NCBI RefSeq assembly: GCF_000330725.2
Contig: NZ_AMZY02000010.1
Coordinates: 426,052-490,051 of the forward strand
Origin: Mariniradius saccharolyticus AK6
Lineage (GTDB): Bacteria > Bacteroidota > Bacteroidia > Cytophagales > Cyclobacteriaceae
Direction: 5' to 3'
DNA: 64,000 nucleotides
The position numbers and the translations under genes are program-made. Each line of letters begins with the position of its first letter. Position 1 is the first letter of the stretch. Below are positions 43,009 to 52,061 of the stretch, one piece after another. The notes below the pieces were generated by a model. The model had not been told where the DNA came from. It did no database searches and was given only the letters and a program-made list of their open reading frames with translations.

Positions 43009-46000
43009 TCAATGTGGTTCTGTATCAAGGGCTAGATCAAAAGAAAGGAAGAAAGACGTTCCTTTCCCTTCCTCGGTCTCGAACCATATTTTGCCCCCTT
43101 CCGTCTCCACACCGCGTTTTGCGATGGCTAAACCTAAGCCGGAGCCTTCCGACTTGGTGCTGAAGTTTGGCATGAATATTTTTTTCCTGAGTTCTTTGGG
43201 AATGCCCATGCCGTTGTCCCTGACTTCCAACACTACCTGTTTTTCTACCTCTCGCAGAAATACGTGGATTACGGGCTTCCTATTGGGGTCATTGGCTTGG
43301 AAACCGTTTATTATCAAGTTGGCGACAATCCTTCCGAATAGCTGTTTGTCACCCACGACAGGAAGGGTATCTCGATCCGTAAGATCTCCAAAAATGACCT
43401 TCTCATTTTCCCTGTTTTTGAAAAGCTCCAAAGTGCCCGTCACCAATTCCTTGAAATCCATCAATTCCTTCTTCGGCGTCGGCATTTTGGCAAAGTTGGA
43501 AAATGAGGTAGCGATGTCACTCAAGGTATCGACTTGATGAATTAAGGTTTCCACCGGTTTCTTGAGCTTTTTCGGATCGTCCAGATTGCCCTCTGCCTGA
43601 AGCCTCAGCATATGCTGCAGGGTGAGCTTCATCGGTGTGAGCGGGTTTTTGATCTCGTGGGCTACCTGCTTGGCCATTTCCCGCCACGCGGATTCCTTCT
43701 CGGACTCGGCAAGGTCCTTTTTACTTTCCTCCAACTTGTAGAGCATGTTGTTGTATTCGTTGACAAGCATGCCGATCTCATCGTTGGCAGGCCAGTACAT
43801 CGGTTCGTTATTATCGAGGCCCGTTGATTTGAGTTTTTGGGTAAGAAGCTTAAATGGAAAAGTCAGGTTTCGGGAAACAAAATAGGAAATGAACAAAAAC
43901 AGCACGAAGACCAATACGAAGATATTGATAATGTTGCTCAGCACATCCGCAATCAAGAAATCCAGTTCGGTCTCGGACTCGAAAAACGGTACGGCAACAA
44001 TAGCCTGTACCTCCTGTCCATCTTTGGATCTAATAGCCGAATAAACAGATTTGAAATTAAGATTGCCGATCTTCTCCTCAAGTAACGTGATATTGTTTTG
44101 CCCCTCCACCAAATCGACGATTGCCCGAGGATTGATAAACTCGGTAAGGACCTTCTTTTCGAAGATATTGGGTTGCGAAGTGGCCATCAGGTAGCCAAAC
44201 CGATTGTATAAATTAATGTCTGTGTCCGCGGTTCCCGACAGGTTATTCATCACCTCTTGCAGCTCGTCACGTTCAAGCAAACCCTCTTTGCGTCGCTCGA
44301 TCACAGGCGTCAGGTTATCCCGCACGAGGGATGCCTTTTGGATATACTGCCTGTGAAGTTCTTCTTGGTAAGAATTTGTGAACAGCCCCACGATGATCAA
44401 GCTGATGACGAAAATCGGCACAAAAAAGGCAAAATTCAGGTAGAGTTGGAGCTTGGTCGCATAGGTGAAGTCTACTTTTCCCCTTTTCACCAAAAGCGTC
44501 CCGAAAATCATACCGATCAGCGTAAAGATGATAAAACCCAAAAAATACAGGGAAATATCCGCAAGGATATAATAGATCGGGTAAACAGAGGAAGAGACAA
44601 TCACCACCTTTTGCTCCTGCCTCACCCCAATATGGTGATATCCGCCACGGTAAATCCCCTTTTCGAATAATGCGGGCTGATTGAGCAAATCACCCAAACC
44701 CGATGCGCGGTAGTTGAACAATCCGACCCCATATTGCAGCTGTCCATCTTCGTAGACAGCAAAGTCGAACTTCTTCTCATTAATCCCACCCATGAACTTT
44801 TGGTCGATCAGCAATTTGGGGAAGACCGAGCCCGGCAGCACCCGTAGTTGGTCGAGCTCCAAGAAAATTGTTCCGAGGTACACGTCCTGCCGAAACATGG
44901 GTATAAAAGCAAAATATTGGCTTCCATCCCTTTCAGTGCCTCGTTTTGTAAAATAAAGACCGCGGACGGAAGTGGCATTATCGCTGTTGATATAGCGGCG
45001 CTGCAACTCTTCCAAGTTTGCCGTGGAACTCCGATCGAGAATATTCTCTCCCACAGCGTTGAATGCACTGATTTTCAATAGGTACTGATCAAAATAATTG
45101 ATCATGTGTATTTTCCTTATCTTTTTGTCGATGGCATCCTTTTGCATCAAAGGATCGGAAAGAGTGTTTTTGATGAACAAATCATTCCCGATTCGCTGGA
45201 TGATGTCGGCAAGGAAAAACTCCGCCAAAACATCGTTTTCCACCAACTGCTCTGTCCCAAAACTCACCTTTGACTTATAATTCCGCTCCAAATACACTTC
45301 GTGTGAAGCTACTCCCGTCACTATTGCGGTCATCAGGCAGCCAAAAAAGAAAATCAGAAAGGCGTTTAAACCAATCTTGAAGATGTGGCGGTACAAACTG
45401 AAGTTGACAACAACTGCCAAGAGTAGGAAATGTGCCGCGAAAGCAATTGACCACACCCAATCCCAATATGCCAGAAATACCAAAACAGGTATGGCAAATC
45501 CAACCAATAGGTAAATAGCATGGGGCTTTTTGAATGGGTTTTTGTGGAAAAAAAGGCCCAATACCAAAACTGAAAACAGAAAGTAGCCTGCACCTCCCAA
45601 ATACACGATCGCCAAACTGATGACCATGTACTTGTCCAAAGTCGGAAGGTTCAGAATATTGAGGTCCCATTGGGAGTTGGACAGGATATCGATATACAAT
45701 CCATAAAATGCTATCAAGCAAAGGGTAGACGCCGTATAGGCCAAAAGCAGGTAAATGCCGTTCTCTTGCGCTATCACCCGGTTTTTCACCCAACTCTTGA
45801 ACTCATCCTTGGAAAAAAGCGAAAACACCATCCCAAAAACGATCGATGCGCAGACCATGTTCAGGAACAAATCACCCAAACTCGAATTGAACCATGACGA
45901 GGCATAACCTGATGGATCGAACAAATCGAAATTGAAGAAGCTCTGGGGAAAGCTGAAAAATATCATCAAAGCCCGAACAACCGTCAATACGAACGTTGCA

Positions 46001-46731
46001 TAGAAGATCGCTTTCCAATAATTTCCTTTGCGCCAATTTAGCCTGACCATCCCAAAGGTAAGGACCGTCAGCAATGCCATCAGGGAAAAGAAGAAAACCA
46101 ACACAGCAATCTTATTGCCAGGTTCATCGGGCATCATCTCCGGGTCAAACTGAACTGAAAACAGAAACTCTCCACGCTTACCGGTGATATCCAAAAAACC
46201 CGGTTCCTGGGTTGCGGAAAGAGTCAGCGGCGGATCATTGAAAACCGCTGAATTGAATCCCGACTCAAGGTATTGGTTTTGAAAATCCCTTTTCTGGAAC
46301 AGCGGATACCATTGGATCAGCCAATATCCCTGGCTGTTTCTTGAAAACCTGCGGATTTTAGAGTAGTAGATTCCCTTGCTGTTTTCCAAAATACGCTGGG
46401 TTTCCTTTGGATTGATCATGTCAAAGGACGGCATGTGTGAAAAATCAGACCAATACACCAAGTCCCCAGCTTCGGAAAAAACATAATATGGATGAAACGC
46501 CTCGACAGTCAGTGTGGTAAAGGTGAGTGGATCTTCGGGACGATTATCGAGCAACAGCCGCAAATAGTCCTGTCCAAATTCATCTTCGATCTTTTGGATC
46601 TTTTCGGAAATCGACGCCGCAAGTCTATCCTCCTCTTTTTCCTGAAACAGAAAAAAACTTAACATAAAAAATACCCCCAATCCGAGGAGGGCCAAAAACA
46701 AAAAAAATCTGGTGGACTGCTGCATAACCAT
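43009..46731 (-). CDS. Multi-pass HAMP sensor histidine kinase
   Basis: 1240 residues. An N-terminal membrane segment (FFLFLALLGLGVFFMLSFFL) and an extracytoplasmic region are followed by a block of about eight membrane segments (roughly 210-480) and a second sensor region. Another two to three segments then lead to HAMP (NLTFPFKLLTQKLKSTGL). The kinase core has the phospho-acceptor His near 1023 in AKQVAHEIKNPLTPMKLTLQ, an N-box NLIINGFQAND, and G-boxes DNGMGIPKELR and GSGLGLAIAKRG. It resembles NtrY in its H-box. No response regulator is adjacent. It follows the respiratory genes by 45 bases, so it may sense membrane or redox state; this is inferred. Confidence 0.9.
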   Translation of the reverse strand: MVMQQSTRFFLFLALLGLGVFFMLSFFLFQEKEEDRLAASISEKIQKIEDEFGQDYLRLLLDNRPEDPLTFTTLTVEAFHPYYVFSEAGDLVYWSDFSHMPSFDMINPKETQRILENSKGIYYSKIRRFSRNSQGYWLIQWYPLFQKRDFQNQYLESGFNSAVFNDPPLTLSATQEPGFLDITGKRGEFLFSVQFDPEMMPDEPGNKIAVLVFFFSLMALLTVLTFGMVRLNWRKGNYWKAIFYATFVLTVVRALMIFFSFPQSFFNFDLFDPSGYASSWFNSSLGDLFLNMVCASIVFGMVFSLFSKDEFKSWVKNRVIAQENGIYLLLAYTASTLCLIAFYGLYIDILSNSQWDLNILNLPTLDKYMVISLAIVYLGGAGYFLFSVLVLGLFFHKNPFKKPHAIYLLVGFAIPVLVFLAYWDWVWSIAFAAHFLLLAVVVNFSLYRHIFKIGLNAFLIFFFGCLMTAIVTGVASHEVYLERNYKSKVSFGTEQLVENDVLAEFFLADIIQRIGNDLFIKNTLSDPLMQKDAIDKKIRKIHMINYFDQYLLKISAFNAVGENILDRSSTANLEELQRRYINSDNATSVRGLYFTKRGTERDGSQYFAFIPMFRQDVYLGTIFLELDQLRVLPGSVFPKLLIDQKFMGGINEKKFDFAVYEDGQLQYGVGLFNYRASGLGDLLNQPALFEKGIYRGGYHHIGVRQEQKVVIVSSSVYPIYYILADISLYFLGFIIFTLIGMIFGTLLVKRGKVDFTYATKLQLYLNFAFFVPIFVISLIIVGLFTNSYQEELHRQYIQKASLVRDNLTPVIERRKEGLLERDELQEVMNNLSGTADTDINLYNRFGYLMATSQPNIFEKKVLTEFINPRAIVDLVEGQNNITLLEEKIGNLNFKSVYSAIRSKDGQEVQAIVAVPFFESETELDFLIADVLSNIINIFVLVFVLFLFISYFVSRNLTFPFKLLTQKLKSTGLDNNEPMYWPANDEIGMLVNEYNNMLYKLEESKKDLAESEKESAWREMAKQVAHEIKNPLTPMKLTLQHMLRLQAEGNLDDPKKLKKPVETLIHQVDTLSDIATSFSNFAKMPTPKKELMDFKELVTGTLELFKNRENEKVIFGDLTDRDTLPVVGDKQLFGRIVANLIINGFQANDPNRKPVIHVFLREVEKQVVLEVRDNGMGIPKELRKKIFMPNFSTKSEGSGLGLAIAKRGVETEGGKIWFETEEGKGTSFFLSFDLALDTEPH

Positions 46732-46776
46732 AAGTTACGCAAAAAGCAAAATCCGTACCCCTACTTTGATCATGAA

Positions 46777-47040
46777 TCAATATTTTTCACCGTGAAAAAG
46801 AAATTTCTTCTTCCGGCTCTTTGCATGGCGGTACCACAGGTATCCCAATACCATTGCTATGAGGTAGGGCATACTCAGCAGGTACAGAATCCCCATATTC
46901 AAGCCAGCGCCAATTGTCGTTTCTCCGTTACTGACGTTGTTTTCGATAGTCGTACGGCACATAGCGCACTGGGAATAGGAAATACCATGAATCGTCAAAA
47001 AGACCAATGCGGAAAAGAATAGGGTTTTGAAGATTTTCAT
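46777..47040 (-). CDS. Small exported CxxC membrane protein
   Basis: 87 residues: signal peptide (MKIFKTLFFSALVFLTIHGI...SQ), then CAMCRTTIENNVSNGETTIG with a CxxC, then a C-terminal membrane segment (LYLLSMPYLIAMVLGYLWY) and a basic cytoplasmic tail. No named family. Its place after SCO and DUF420 suggests a part in copper or heme handling for the oxidase; the CxxC fits metal or thiol chemistry but this is not proven. Confidence 0.7.
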   Translation of the reverse strand: MKIFKTLFFSALVFLTIHGISYSQCAMCRTTIENNVSNGETTIGAGLNMGILYLLSMPYLIAMVLGYLWYRHAKSRKKKFLFHGEKY

Positions 47041-47056
47041 TTTTCCTTGCTACTTG

Positions 47057-47611
47057 TCAGAAATTATAATAAGGTCTAATCATAAGATAGACAATAACAC
47101 CAGTCATGGACACATAAAGCCAAATAGGATAAGCAAACTTAACGATTTTTCTATGTTTGGCCCTTTGGTCTGTATGTCCGTAGTAATATGCCAACAGGAT
47201 CGGAAAAAGGGCTACCGCCGCCAATACAATATGGGTAATGAGGATGAAGTAATAAACTGGTCGTATCCAGCCTTGCCCCCCGAAAGGCGTACTTTCGGCG
47301 GAGGCATGGTAGATCACATATGATACCAAAAAAATCGCTCCCAGTCCCATAGCCGTTGTGATAGCGGCCCTATGAAATTCGATATTTCCCTGTTTGATAA
47401 ATGCCAACCCCAAAATAAGCGATAGCGATGCAGCCGTGTTGATCACTGCGTTAAGGTGTGGGAGAAAGTACACCCAGTCACTTGCCAGGTCCAACTTGGA
47501 AGGCATAAACAGTAAGATTGCTACGACAACAGGGACCGCAATCGCAATCCCCACGATCCCCCTGTAAACTTTCTTTTCTTTACCAACAGAAATAGTGCTA
47601 TTCTTTTCCAT
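47057..47611 (-). CDS. DUF420 membrane protein
   Basis: 184 residues with five hydrophobic segments (for example VGIAIAVPVVVAILLFMPS, AVINTAASLSLILGLAFI, AAITTAMGLGAIFLVSYVIY), the layout of DUF420, a family found beside cytochrome oxidase genes and distantly like their small membrane subunits. A YYFILITHIVLAAVALFPIL segment carries a conserved His. It overlaps the SCO gene by 14 bases, so both are translated together. Confidence 0.88.
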   Translation of the reverse strand: MEKNSTISVGKEKKVYRGIVGIAIAVPVVVAILLFMPSKLDLASDWVYFLPHLNAVINTAASLSLILGLAFIKQGNIEFHRAAITTAMGLGAIFLVSYVIYHASAESTPFGGQGWIRPVYYFILITHIVLAAVALFPILLAYYYGHTDQRAKHRKIVKFAYPIWLYVSMTGVIVYLMIRPYYNF

Positions 47612-48266
47612 GCATTAGAATTTTAATCTCCAATATCAATCTATCAACCTCATCTCGATTCGTACCGCTGTAATATCCACGAATCCTGCCTTCCCCATCT
47701 ACCAATACAAATTTGTCGCTGTGCACAAAATCCTCTGCCACGCCCATCCCATCGAGAGTTGGGAGGATAAATCCGCAGCGTGCGAGTTCATAAATCTTTG
47801 TTTTGTCACCGGTCAGAAAATGCCATTTTCCAGCAGTCGCATTGTGATCTTTGGCATAAGATGAAAGGATTTCCGGCGTATCATATTCGGGATCAATAGA
47901 AATCGAAAATATTTGCACGTTGGATTCATCCCGAAAAGCGGCATCCACACGCTCCATTTCTTTGGACATCACAGGGCATATACTCGGGCAAGAAGTAAAG
48001 AAAAAATCCACCACGGTGATTTTGTCCTTCATGTCCTTTCTACCCCGGGCCTTGGCGTCTTGGTCCGTCAGCTCAAAATCAGGAATGTAATGCTGTCCGC
48101 TTTCCACCACGTTGCATTCCTTGAAAGGATTTTCAACCCCATCTTGGTAGTAAATCGGGATATCGTATTGGTTGGTACCGAATGTCTTGAGAAACAGGAT
48201 GATCAGCACTGGAATCATCAGGATACAGAGCAACACAAGCCCCTGCAATATCCTTAGTCCTTTCAT
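47598..48266 (-). CDS. SCO1/SenC-type copper chaperone
   Basis: 222 residues: an N-terminal membrane anchor (GLVLLCILMIPVLIILFLKT) and a periplasmic thioredoxin fold with the copper site CPSICPVM (Cys-x3-Cys) and a downstream His in DFVHSDKFVLVDGEGRI. SCO proteins deliver copper to the CuA site of subunit II. It is placed after the oxidase genes but behind a strong terminator hairpin, so it may be transcribed less or separately. Confidence 0.93.
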   Translation of the reverse strand: MKGLRILQGLVLLCILMIPVLIILFLKTFGTNQYDIPIYYQDGVENPFKECNVVESGQHYIPDFELTDQDAKARGRKDMKDKITVVDFFFTSCPSICPVMSKEMERVDAAFRDESNVQIFSISIDPEYDTPEILSSYAKDHNATAGKWHFLTGDKTKIYELARCGFILPTLDGMGVAEDFVHSDKFVLVDGEGRIRGYYSGTNRDEVDRLILEIKILMHGKE

Positions 48267-48292
48267 GTTTGTCGATGCTTTGAGTAGTAAAC

Positions 48293-48333
48293 AAAAAAGT
48301 AGGTTGAAGTTCCTACTTCAACCTACTTTTTTT
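48293..48333 (-). terminator. Near-perfect palindromic terminator ending the act-cox operon
   Basis: An 18-bp perfect stem (AAAAAAGTAGGTTGAAGT with its complement) around the 4-base loop TCCT, with T-runs in both directions. On the minus strand it lies 24 bases after the subunit IV stop and 27 bases before the SCO start. Confidence 0.9.
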
Positions 48334-48356
48334 CAATTTTTTTTACACAGACCGAT

Positions 48357-48686
48357 TTACCACCTGATATGGAAGATGTCGGTACCTTCCTTTACCAAGG
48401 CTATCACCAACCACACCAAGAAAATGAGTGGGACGATGATCGAATAGAAGAGAGGCTTAGCCTCATCTCCCAAGTGCATAAATACCATCATGATGTACTT
48501 GGCTTTCCAAATCGTCAGTGCGATGAAGATACCATAGAGGAGCAAGCCTCTCGGGATGGTGAACGCAAATACGAATTCGATTGAGGTCAAGATCAAAAGT
48601 ATGAAAGCTGTTTTCCAAATTTTCTTGATTTTCTCCTCGTCTCTAGGAATTACTTCCAATGCCGGTTTATTTCCGTGTGATGCCAT
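48357..48686 (-). CDS. Cytochrome c oxidase subunit IV-like protein
   Basis: 109 residues from the ATG at 48686 (MASHGNKPALEVIPRDEE). Three membrane segments (TAFILLILTSIEFVFAFTI, LLLYGIFIALTIWKAKYIM, SIIVPLIFLVWLVIALV) match the bacterial subunit IV (COX4_pro-like) pattern. It stabilises the oxidase and has no metal. A TTG at 48692 in frame is not preferred. Last gene before the terminator. Confidence 0.87.
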   Translation of the reverse strand: MASHGNKPALEVIPRDEEKIKKIWKTAFILLILTSIEFVFAFTIPRGLLLYGIFIALTIWKAKYIMMVFMHLGDEAKPLFYSIIVPLIFLVWLVIALVKEGTDIFHIRW

Positions 48687-48699
48687 ATACAATATATCG

Positions 48700-49476
48700 T
48701 TAGATCAAATAGAAGAATGTAAATACAAATACCCAAACCAAGTCTACAAAGTGCCAGTAGAGACCAATCTTTTCAACCATCTCATAGTGACCTCTCCTCT
48801 CGTACACACCAACGGCAGATTGGTAAAACGCAAGGAACAAAAGGAAAACGCCAATGGTCACGTGGAATCCGTGGAAACCGGTGATGAAGAAAAACAACTG
48901 CGCAAATGCCGCTGGACCATATTCATTCACCGAAAGATTCGCCCCATGCACAGTCTCGGTAACCACCTGACCTAGTTTATTGACGTAGGTGATCAATGAA
49001 CCACCATCAGTTCCATGGATAAAGTGGGTCCATTCCCAAGCTTGGCAGCTCAAGAAGGTAATACCACCAAGAAGCGTCCAAAGTAGCCATTTGGTGACGT
49101 CATTTCTGTCATTTCTGTGGCCTGCCTCTACTGCGAGAACCATCGTCACGGAGCTCATGATCAAAATAAATGTCATCAAGCCCACAAAAGCCAACGGAGG
49201 ATGCACACTGTGGGTGAATGGAATGGCGTCAAACACCATTTCAGGCACAGGCCAGTATTCATTCGAGCCTACAAACTGGTCTGCCGGTCCAGCATACGCC
49301 GGATAACTTACCCTGATCGAGGCATAGGTGATCAAAAATGCGGCAAAGGTGAAGATATCCGAGAGCAGGAAAAACCACATCATGAGTTTCCCGTAGCTCG
49401 CTTTCAGTGGCTCGTTACCACCTCCCCAGACACCTCTTTTGGGGCTCACCCCAATCGCTGTTGCAGTCGTTGACAT
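48700..49476 (-). CDS. Cytochrome c oxidase subunit III
   Basis: 258 residues, seven membrane segments, with the family features KLMMWFFLLSDIFTFAAFLI, then QAWEWTHFI and FFITGFHGFHVTIGVFLLFL, ending HFVDLVWVFVFTFFYLI. Subunit III supports proton uptake and stability of the aa3 oxidase. It follows a second, shorter subunit III-like gene by 17 bases; the pair is usual in Bacteroidetes. Confidence 0.93.
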   Translation of the reverse strand: MSTTATAIGVSPKRGVWGGGNEPLKASYGKLMMWFFLLSDIFTFAAFLITYASIRVSYPAYAGPADQFVGSNEYWPVPEMVFDAIPFTHSVHPPLAFVGLMTFILIMSSVTMVLAVEAGHRNDRNDVTKWLLWTLLGGITFLSCQAWEWTHFIHGTDGGSLITYVNKLGQVVTETVHGANLSVNEYGPAAFAQLFFFITGFHGFHVTIGVFLLFLAFYQSAVGVYERRGHYEMVEKIGLYWHFVDLVWVFVFTFFYLI

Positions 49477-49493
49477 ATAAATTCAGTTTACTA

Positions 49494-50075
49494 TTAATGG
49501 TTCAATAAAAGGAACATAAACAAATAAATCCACAAACCTCCGAGGAAATGCCAATACGTTACCAACATTTCCATCCTATCCATACTCTTTGAATGGACTT
49601 CGTACTTGAAGGACGAAATTAATACAATAATCAGAAATATCACACCACTGATCAGGTGCAAGGCATGTAGTCCTGTGAAAACATAAAGAAATGACCCCGC
49701 AGGATTACCCACGAAGAATACATCCCGGTCAACTAAGGCGACCCAACTGTACCACTGACCAACAAGGAAAGTGAGACCGAGCACCGTAGTAATGATCATG
49801 CCGGTTTTCAAATTACCCAATTCATCTTTTTTTGCTGAAAGATACGACCAATGAAGCGTCACACTACTCAGGATAATCACCCCGGTCGTATACCAAAATA
49901 TTTCAGGCAAATCAAACTCCAGCCAATTCCCCTCAGACTGTCTCACAATATATGCACTTGTCATCGAGGCGAATATCATGACCACCGTAACGATAAACAG
50001 CCACAGTGCGAACTTCTTTGGATGCATCGCTATCGGCTGCTCCGCATTTTCTACAAAGGCAAATTTTTCTTCCAT
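49494..50075 (-). CDS. Second cytochrome c oxidase subunit III-like protein
   Basis: 193 residues with five membrane segments and the same C-terminal signature as subunit III (FVFTGLHALHLISGVIFLII, then YWHFLGGLWIYLFMFLLL). It lacks the two N-terminal segments of the long form. It starts 5 bases downstream of the ctaB stop. Confidence 0.9.
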   Translation of the reverse strand: MEEKFAFVENAEQPIAMHPKKFALWLFIVTVVMIFASMTSAYIVRQSEGNWLEFDLPEIFWYTTGVIILSSVTLHWSYLSAKKDELGNLKTGMIITTVLGLTFLVGQWYSWVALVDRDVFFVGNPAGSFLYVFTGLHALHLISGVIFLIIVLISSFKYEVHSKSMDRMEMLVTYWHFLGGLWIYLFMFLLLNH

Positions 50076-50080
50076 CTTTC

Positions 50081-50983
50081 CTACACTTTATCCAACAAAT
50101 ATGCAATCTGCACTACAGGCAGGTAAATAAACGAACCAAACATGATCCTCAAAGCTGATTTTCTCGAGCAATCACGCATCAGTGAAAATGTCTGGGCCAA
50201 AAACAAAACCCCACAAACAGTCGCGATCACGCCCGAGTTTATCCCTGTTAAACCAAAATAGGTTGGCAACAATCCCAAGGGAAGCAAAAACAGCGTATAG
50301 ACCATAATCTGTATCGCAGTATTCAGATCCTGTCCACCACCGCTAGGCAGCAATTTGAATCCAGCCCTTTTGTAGTCCTCATCACTTACCCACGCAATAG
50401 CCCAAAAATGTGGGAATTGCCAGATAAACTGAATCCCAAAAATGATCAGCGCTTCATGGGAAATCATCCCTGTCGCCGCAGTCCATCCCAACAAAGGTGG
50501 CATTGCACCCGGAATTGCACCTACGAACACGGCAATTGGCCCAACCCGCTTCAATGGTGTGTATACAAACACGTACAAAACCATGCTCAGCAAACCAAGC
50601 ATGGTGGTAAGCGGATTGGTGGATATCCATAGAATCGAAATCCCCAACAAAGCGGTCGCAAACGTGAAAAAGTATGCCTCTGTCAAGGAGATCAACTGTA
50701 GTGGAAGAGGACGGTTCTGGGTCCGCTTCATCAGCTTGTCAATATCCCTTTCCCAAATCTCGTTGGCCGCACCCGAAGCACCTGAAACCAGAAAGCCGCC
50801 GAGCATTAGTCCAAAGAATTTTTCCCAGGAGAAGAAAGTACCAGAATCCCCAAGAATAAACCCAAACATCGCCGAAAACGTCACCAAGGCCGACAAGCGA
50901 AATTTGACCAAATCCATGTAGGCTCTCAATCGAACCGACAAATGGCTCAAGACACTTTTATCCGAAATATCAACTGTGTTCAT
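50081..50983 (-). CDS. ctaB: Protoheme IX farnesyltransferase (heme O synthase)
   Basis: 300 residues with about nine membrane segments. It adds a farnesyl group to heme B, using prenyl diphosphates. The UbiA-type motif is NEIWERDIDKLMKRTQNRPL (Asp-rich, substrate and Mg binding) and a second is present near YKRAGFKLLP. Its product goes to CtaA. It overlaps ctaA by 14 bases. Confidence 0.95.
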   Translation of the reverse strand: MNTVDISDKSVLSHLSVRLRAYMDLVKFRLSALVTFSAMFGFILGDSGTFFSWEKFFGLMLGGFLVSGASGAANEIWERDIDKLMKRTQNRPLPLQLISLTEAYFFTFATALLGISILWISTNPLTTMLGLLSMVLYVFVYTPLKRVGPIAVFVGAIPGAMPPLLGWTAATGMISHEALIIFGIQFIWQFPHFWAIAWVSDEDYKRAGFKLLPSGGGQDLNTAIQIMVYTLFLLPLGLLPTYFGLTGINSGVIATVCGVLFLAQTFSLMRDCSRKSALRIMFGSFIYLPVVQIAYLLDKV

Positions 50984-52061
50984 TTCTGACAGAAACCAAT
51001 TTTAAATTCTTTTGTGAATTCAGCTGCATCAATAACACAAACTGAATCCCGATAATCAAGGATCCAAACAACAAATGAATCGGCTGAAGAAATGCAGGAA
51101 TCGCGAAATAAGCCATTCCTACACCAGAAACAATCTCCACCAACAACACAAGCACCAATATTTGACTCCACTTATAAATGCCAGCCCTTCTGATTGAATG
51201 CTGGTATACCTTCACAAAGAACAAAACATGAACCCCGAGAATCAGAAGGGAATAACTCCTGTGTATCAGAAACTCGAGACCGAGCTGCGCAATCCACTCT
51301 CCCCTTACCATATTCCCGAACTCAACCGCCACCATGTCAACCTGTTCCCGAACTTCCGTCCCCAACACGATCTGCCCGAGCATCAACACCAAGCCTAACA
51401 TCAGCAAATTGTAAAGGAAAGACGACTTTTCCGTTTGGTGAAAAACCGGGTACTTAAGCTTGTAGGCTTTTTGATGAATGAAGAGCAACAATCCTACTAT
51501 CAAGAGCGCCAACATCATGTGAACCGTAATCATCCAAGGCAACAAATTGGTGGATACTACGATCGACCCTATCCAGCCCTGAAATATCACCAACACGAGT
51601 GTAAGTATCGAGATCACCGGTATCGATTTGTCTACTGCAAATAAGGGCAATGATCTCCAAACCGTTAGAATCACCAACATCCCGATTGCGACCCCGATCA
51701 ACCTGTTGACGTACTCTATCCAAGTTTTCACAGCGTTAAACGGTTGCTCAACAAGGATAGACTTGTCGTTCTTGATTTGATCTGCTTTCTCGTTGAAGCC
51801 AAGACTTTCCAACTGGGCAACAAAACGGTCGTTTTTTTCAACCCTTTTTGCGGCATAAATCTCTTGATAATTTTTTGGGAGCTGGCTCTCGCTCGTCGGC
51901 GGAACCCAGCTCCCAAAACATTTTGGCCAGTCGGGACAGCCCATACCAGAACCGGTACTTCGTACGATCCCTCCGACAAATATGAGGAAATAAACAGCTA
52001 TCACAGTGACCAAACTGATCCTGCGAAAGCTGCTTATCTGATTAAGATGCTTTTGATTCAT
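50970..52061 (-). CDS. ctaA: Heme A synthase (COX15/CtaA)
   Basis: 363 residues from the ATG at 52061 (MNQKHLNQISSFRRISLV), eight membrane segments. It oxidises the C8 methyl of heme O to make heme A. Seen: FVGGIVRSTGSGMGCPDWPK at the N-terminus, EYVNRLIGVAIGML with the heme-ligand region, and later HRSYSLLILGVHVLFFVKVY. It overlaps the end of the subunit I gene by about 20 bases. An ATG further upstream would lie inside the subunit I gene. Confidence 0.94.
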   Translation of the reverse strand: MNQKHLNQISSFRRISLVTVIAVYFLIFVGGIVRSTGSGMGCPDWPKCFGSWVPPTSESQLPKNYQEIYAAKRVEKNDRFVAQLESLGFNEKADQIKNDKSILVEQPFNAVKTWIEYVNRLIGVAIGMLVILTVWRSLPLFAVDKSIPVISILTLVLVIFQGWIGSIVVSTNLLPWMITVHMMLALLIVGLLLFIHQKAYKLKYPVFHQTEKSSFLYNLLMLGLVLMLGQIVLGTEVREQVDMVAVEFGNMVRGEWIAQLGLEFLIHRSYSLLILGVHVLFFVKVYQHSIRRAGIYKWSQILVLVLLVEIVSGVGMAYFAIPAFLQPIHLLFGSLIIGIQFVLLMQLNSQKNLKLVSVRNEHS

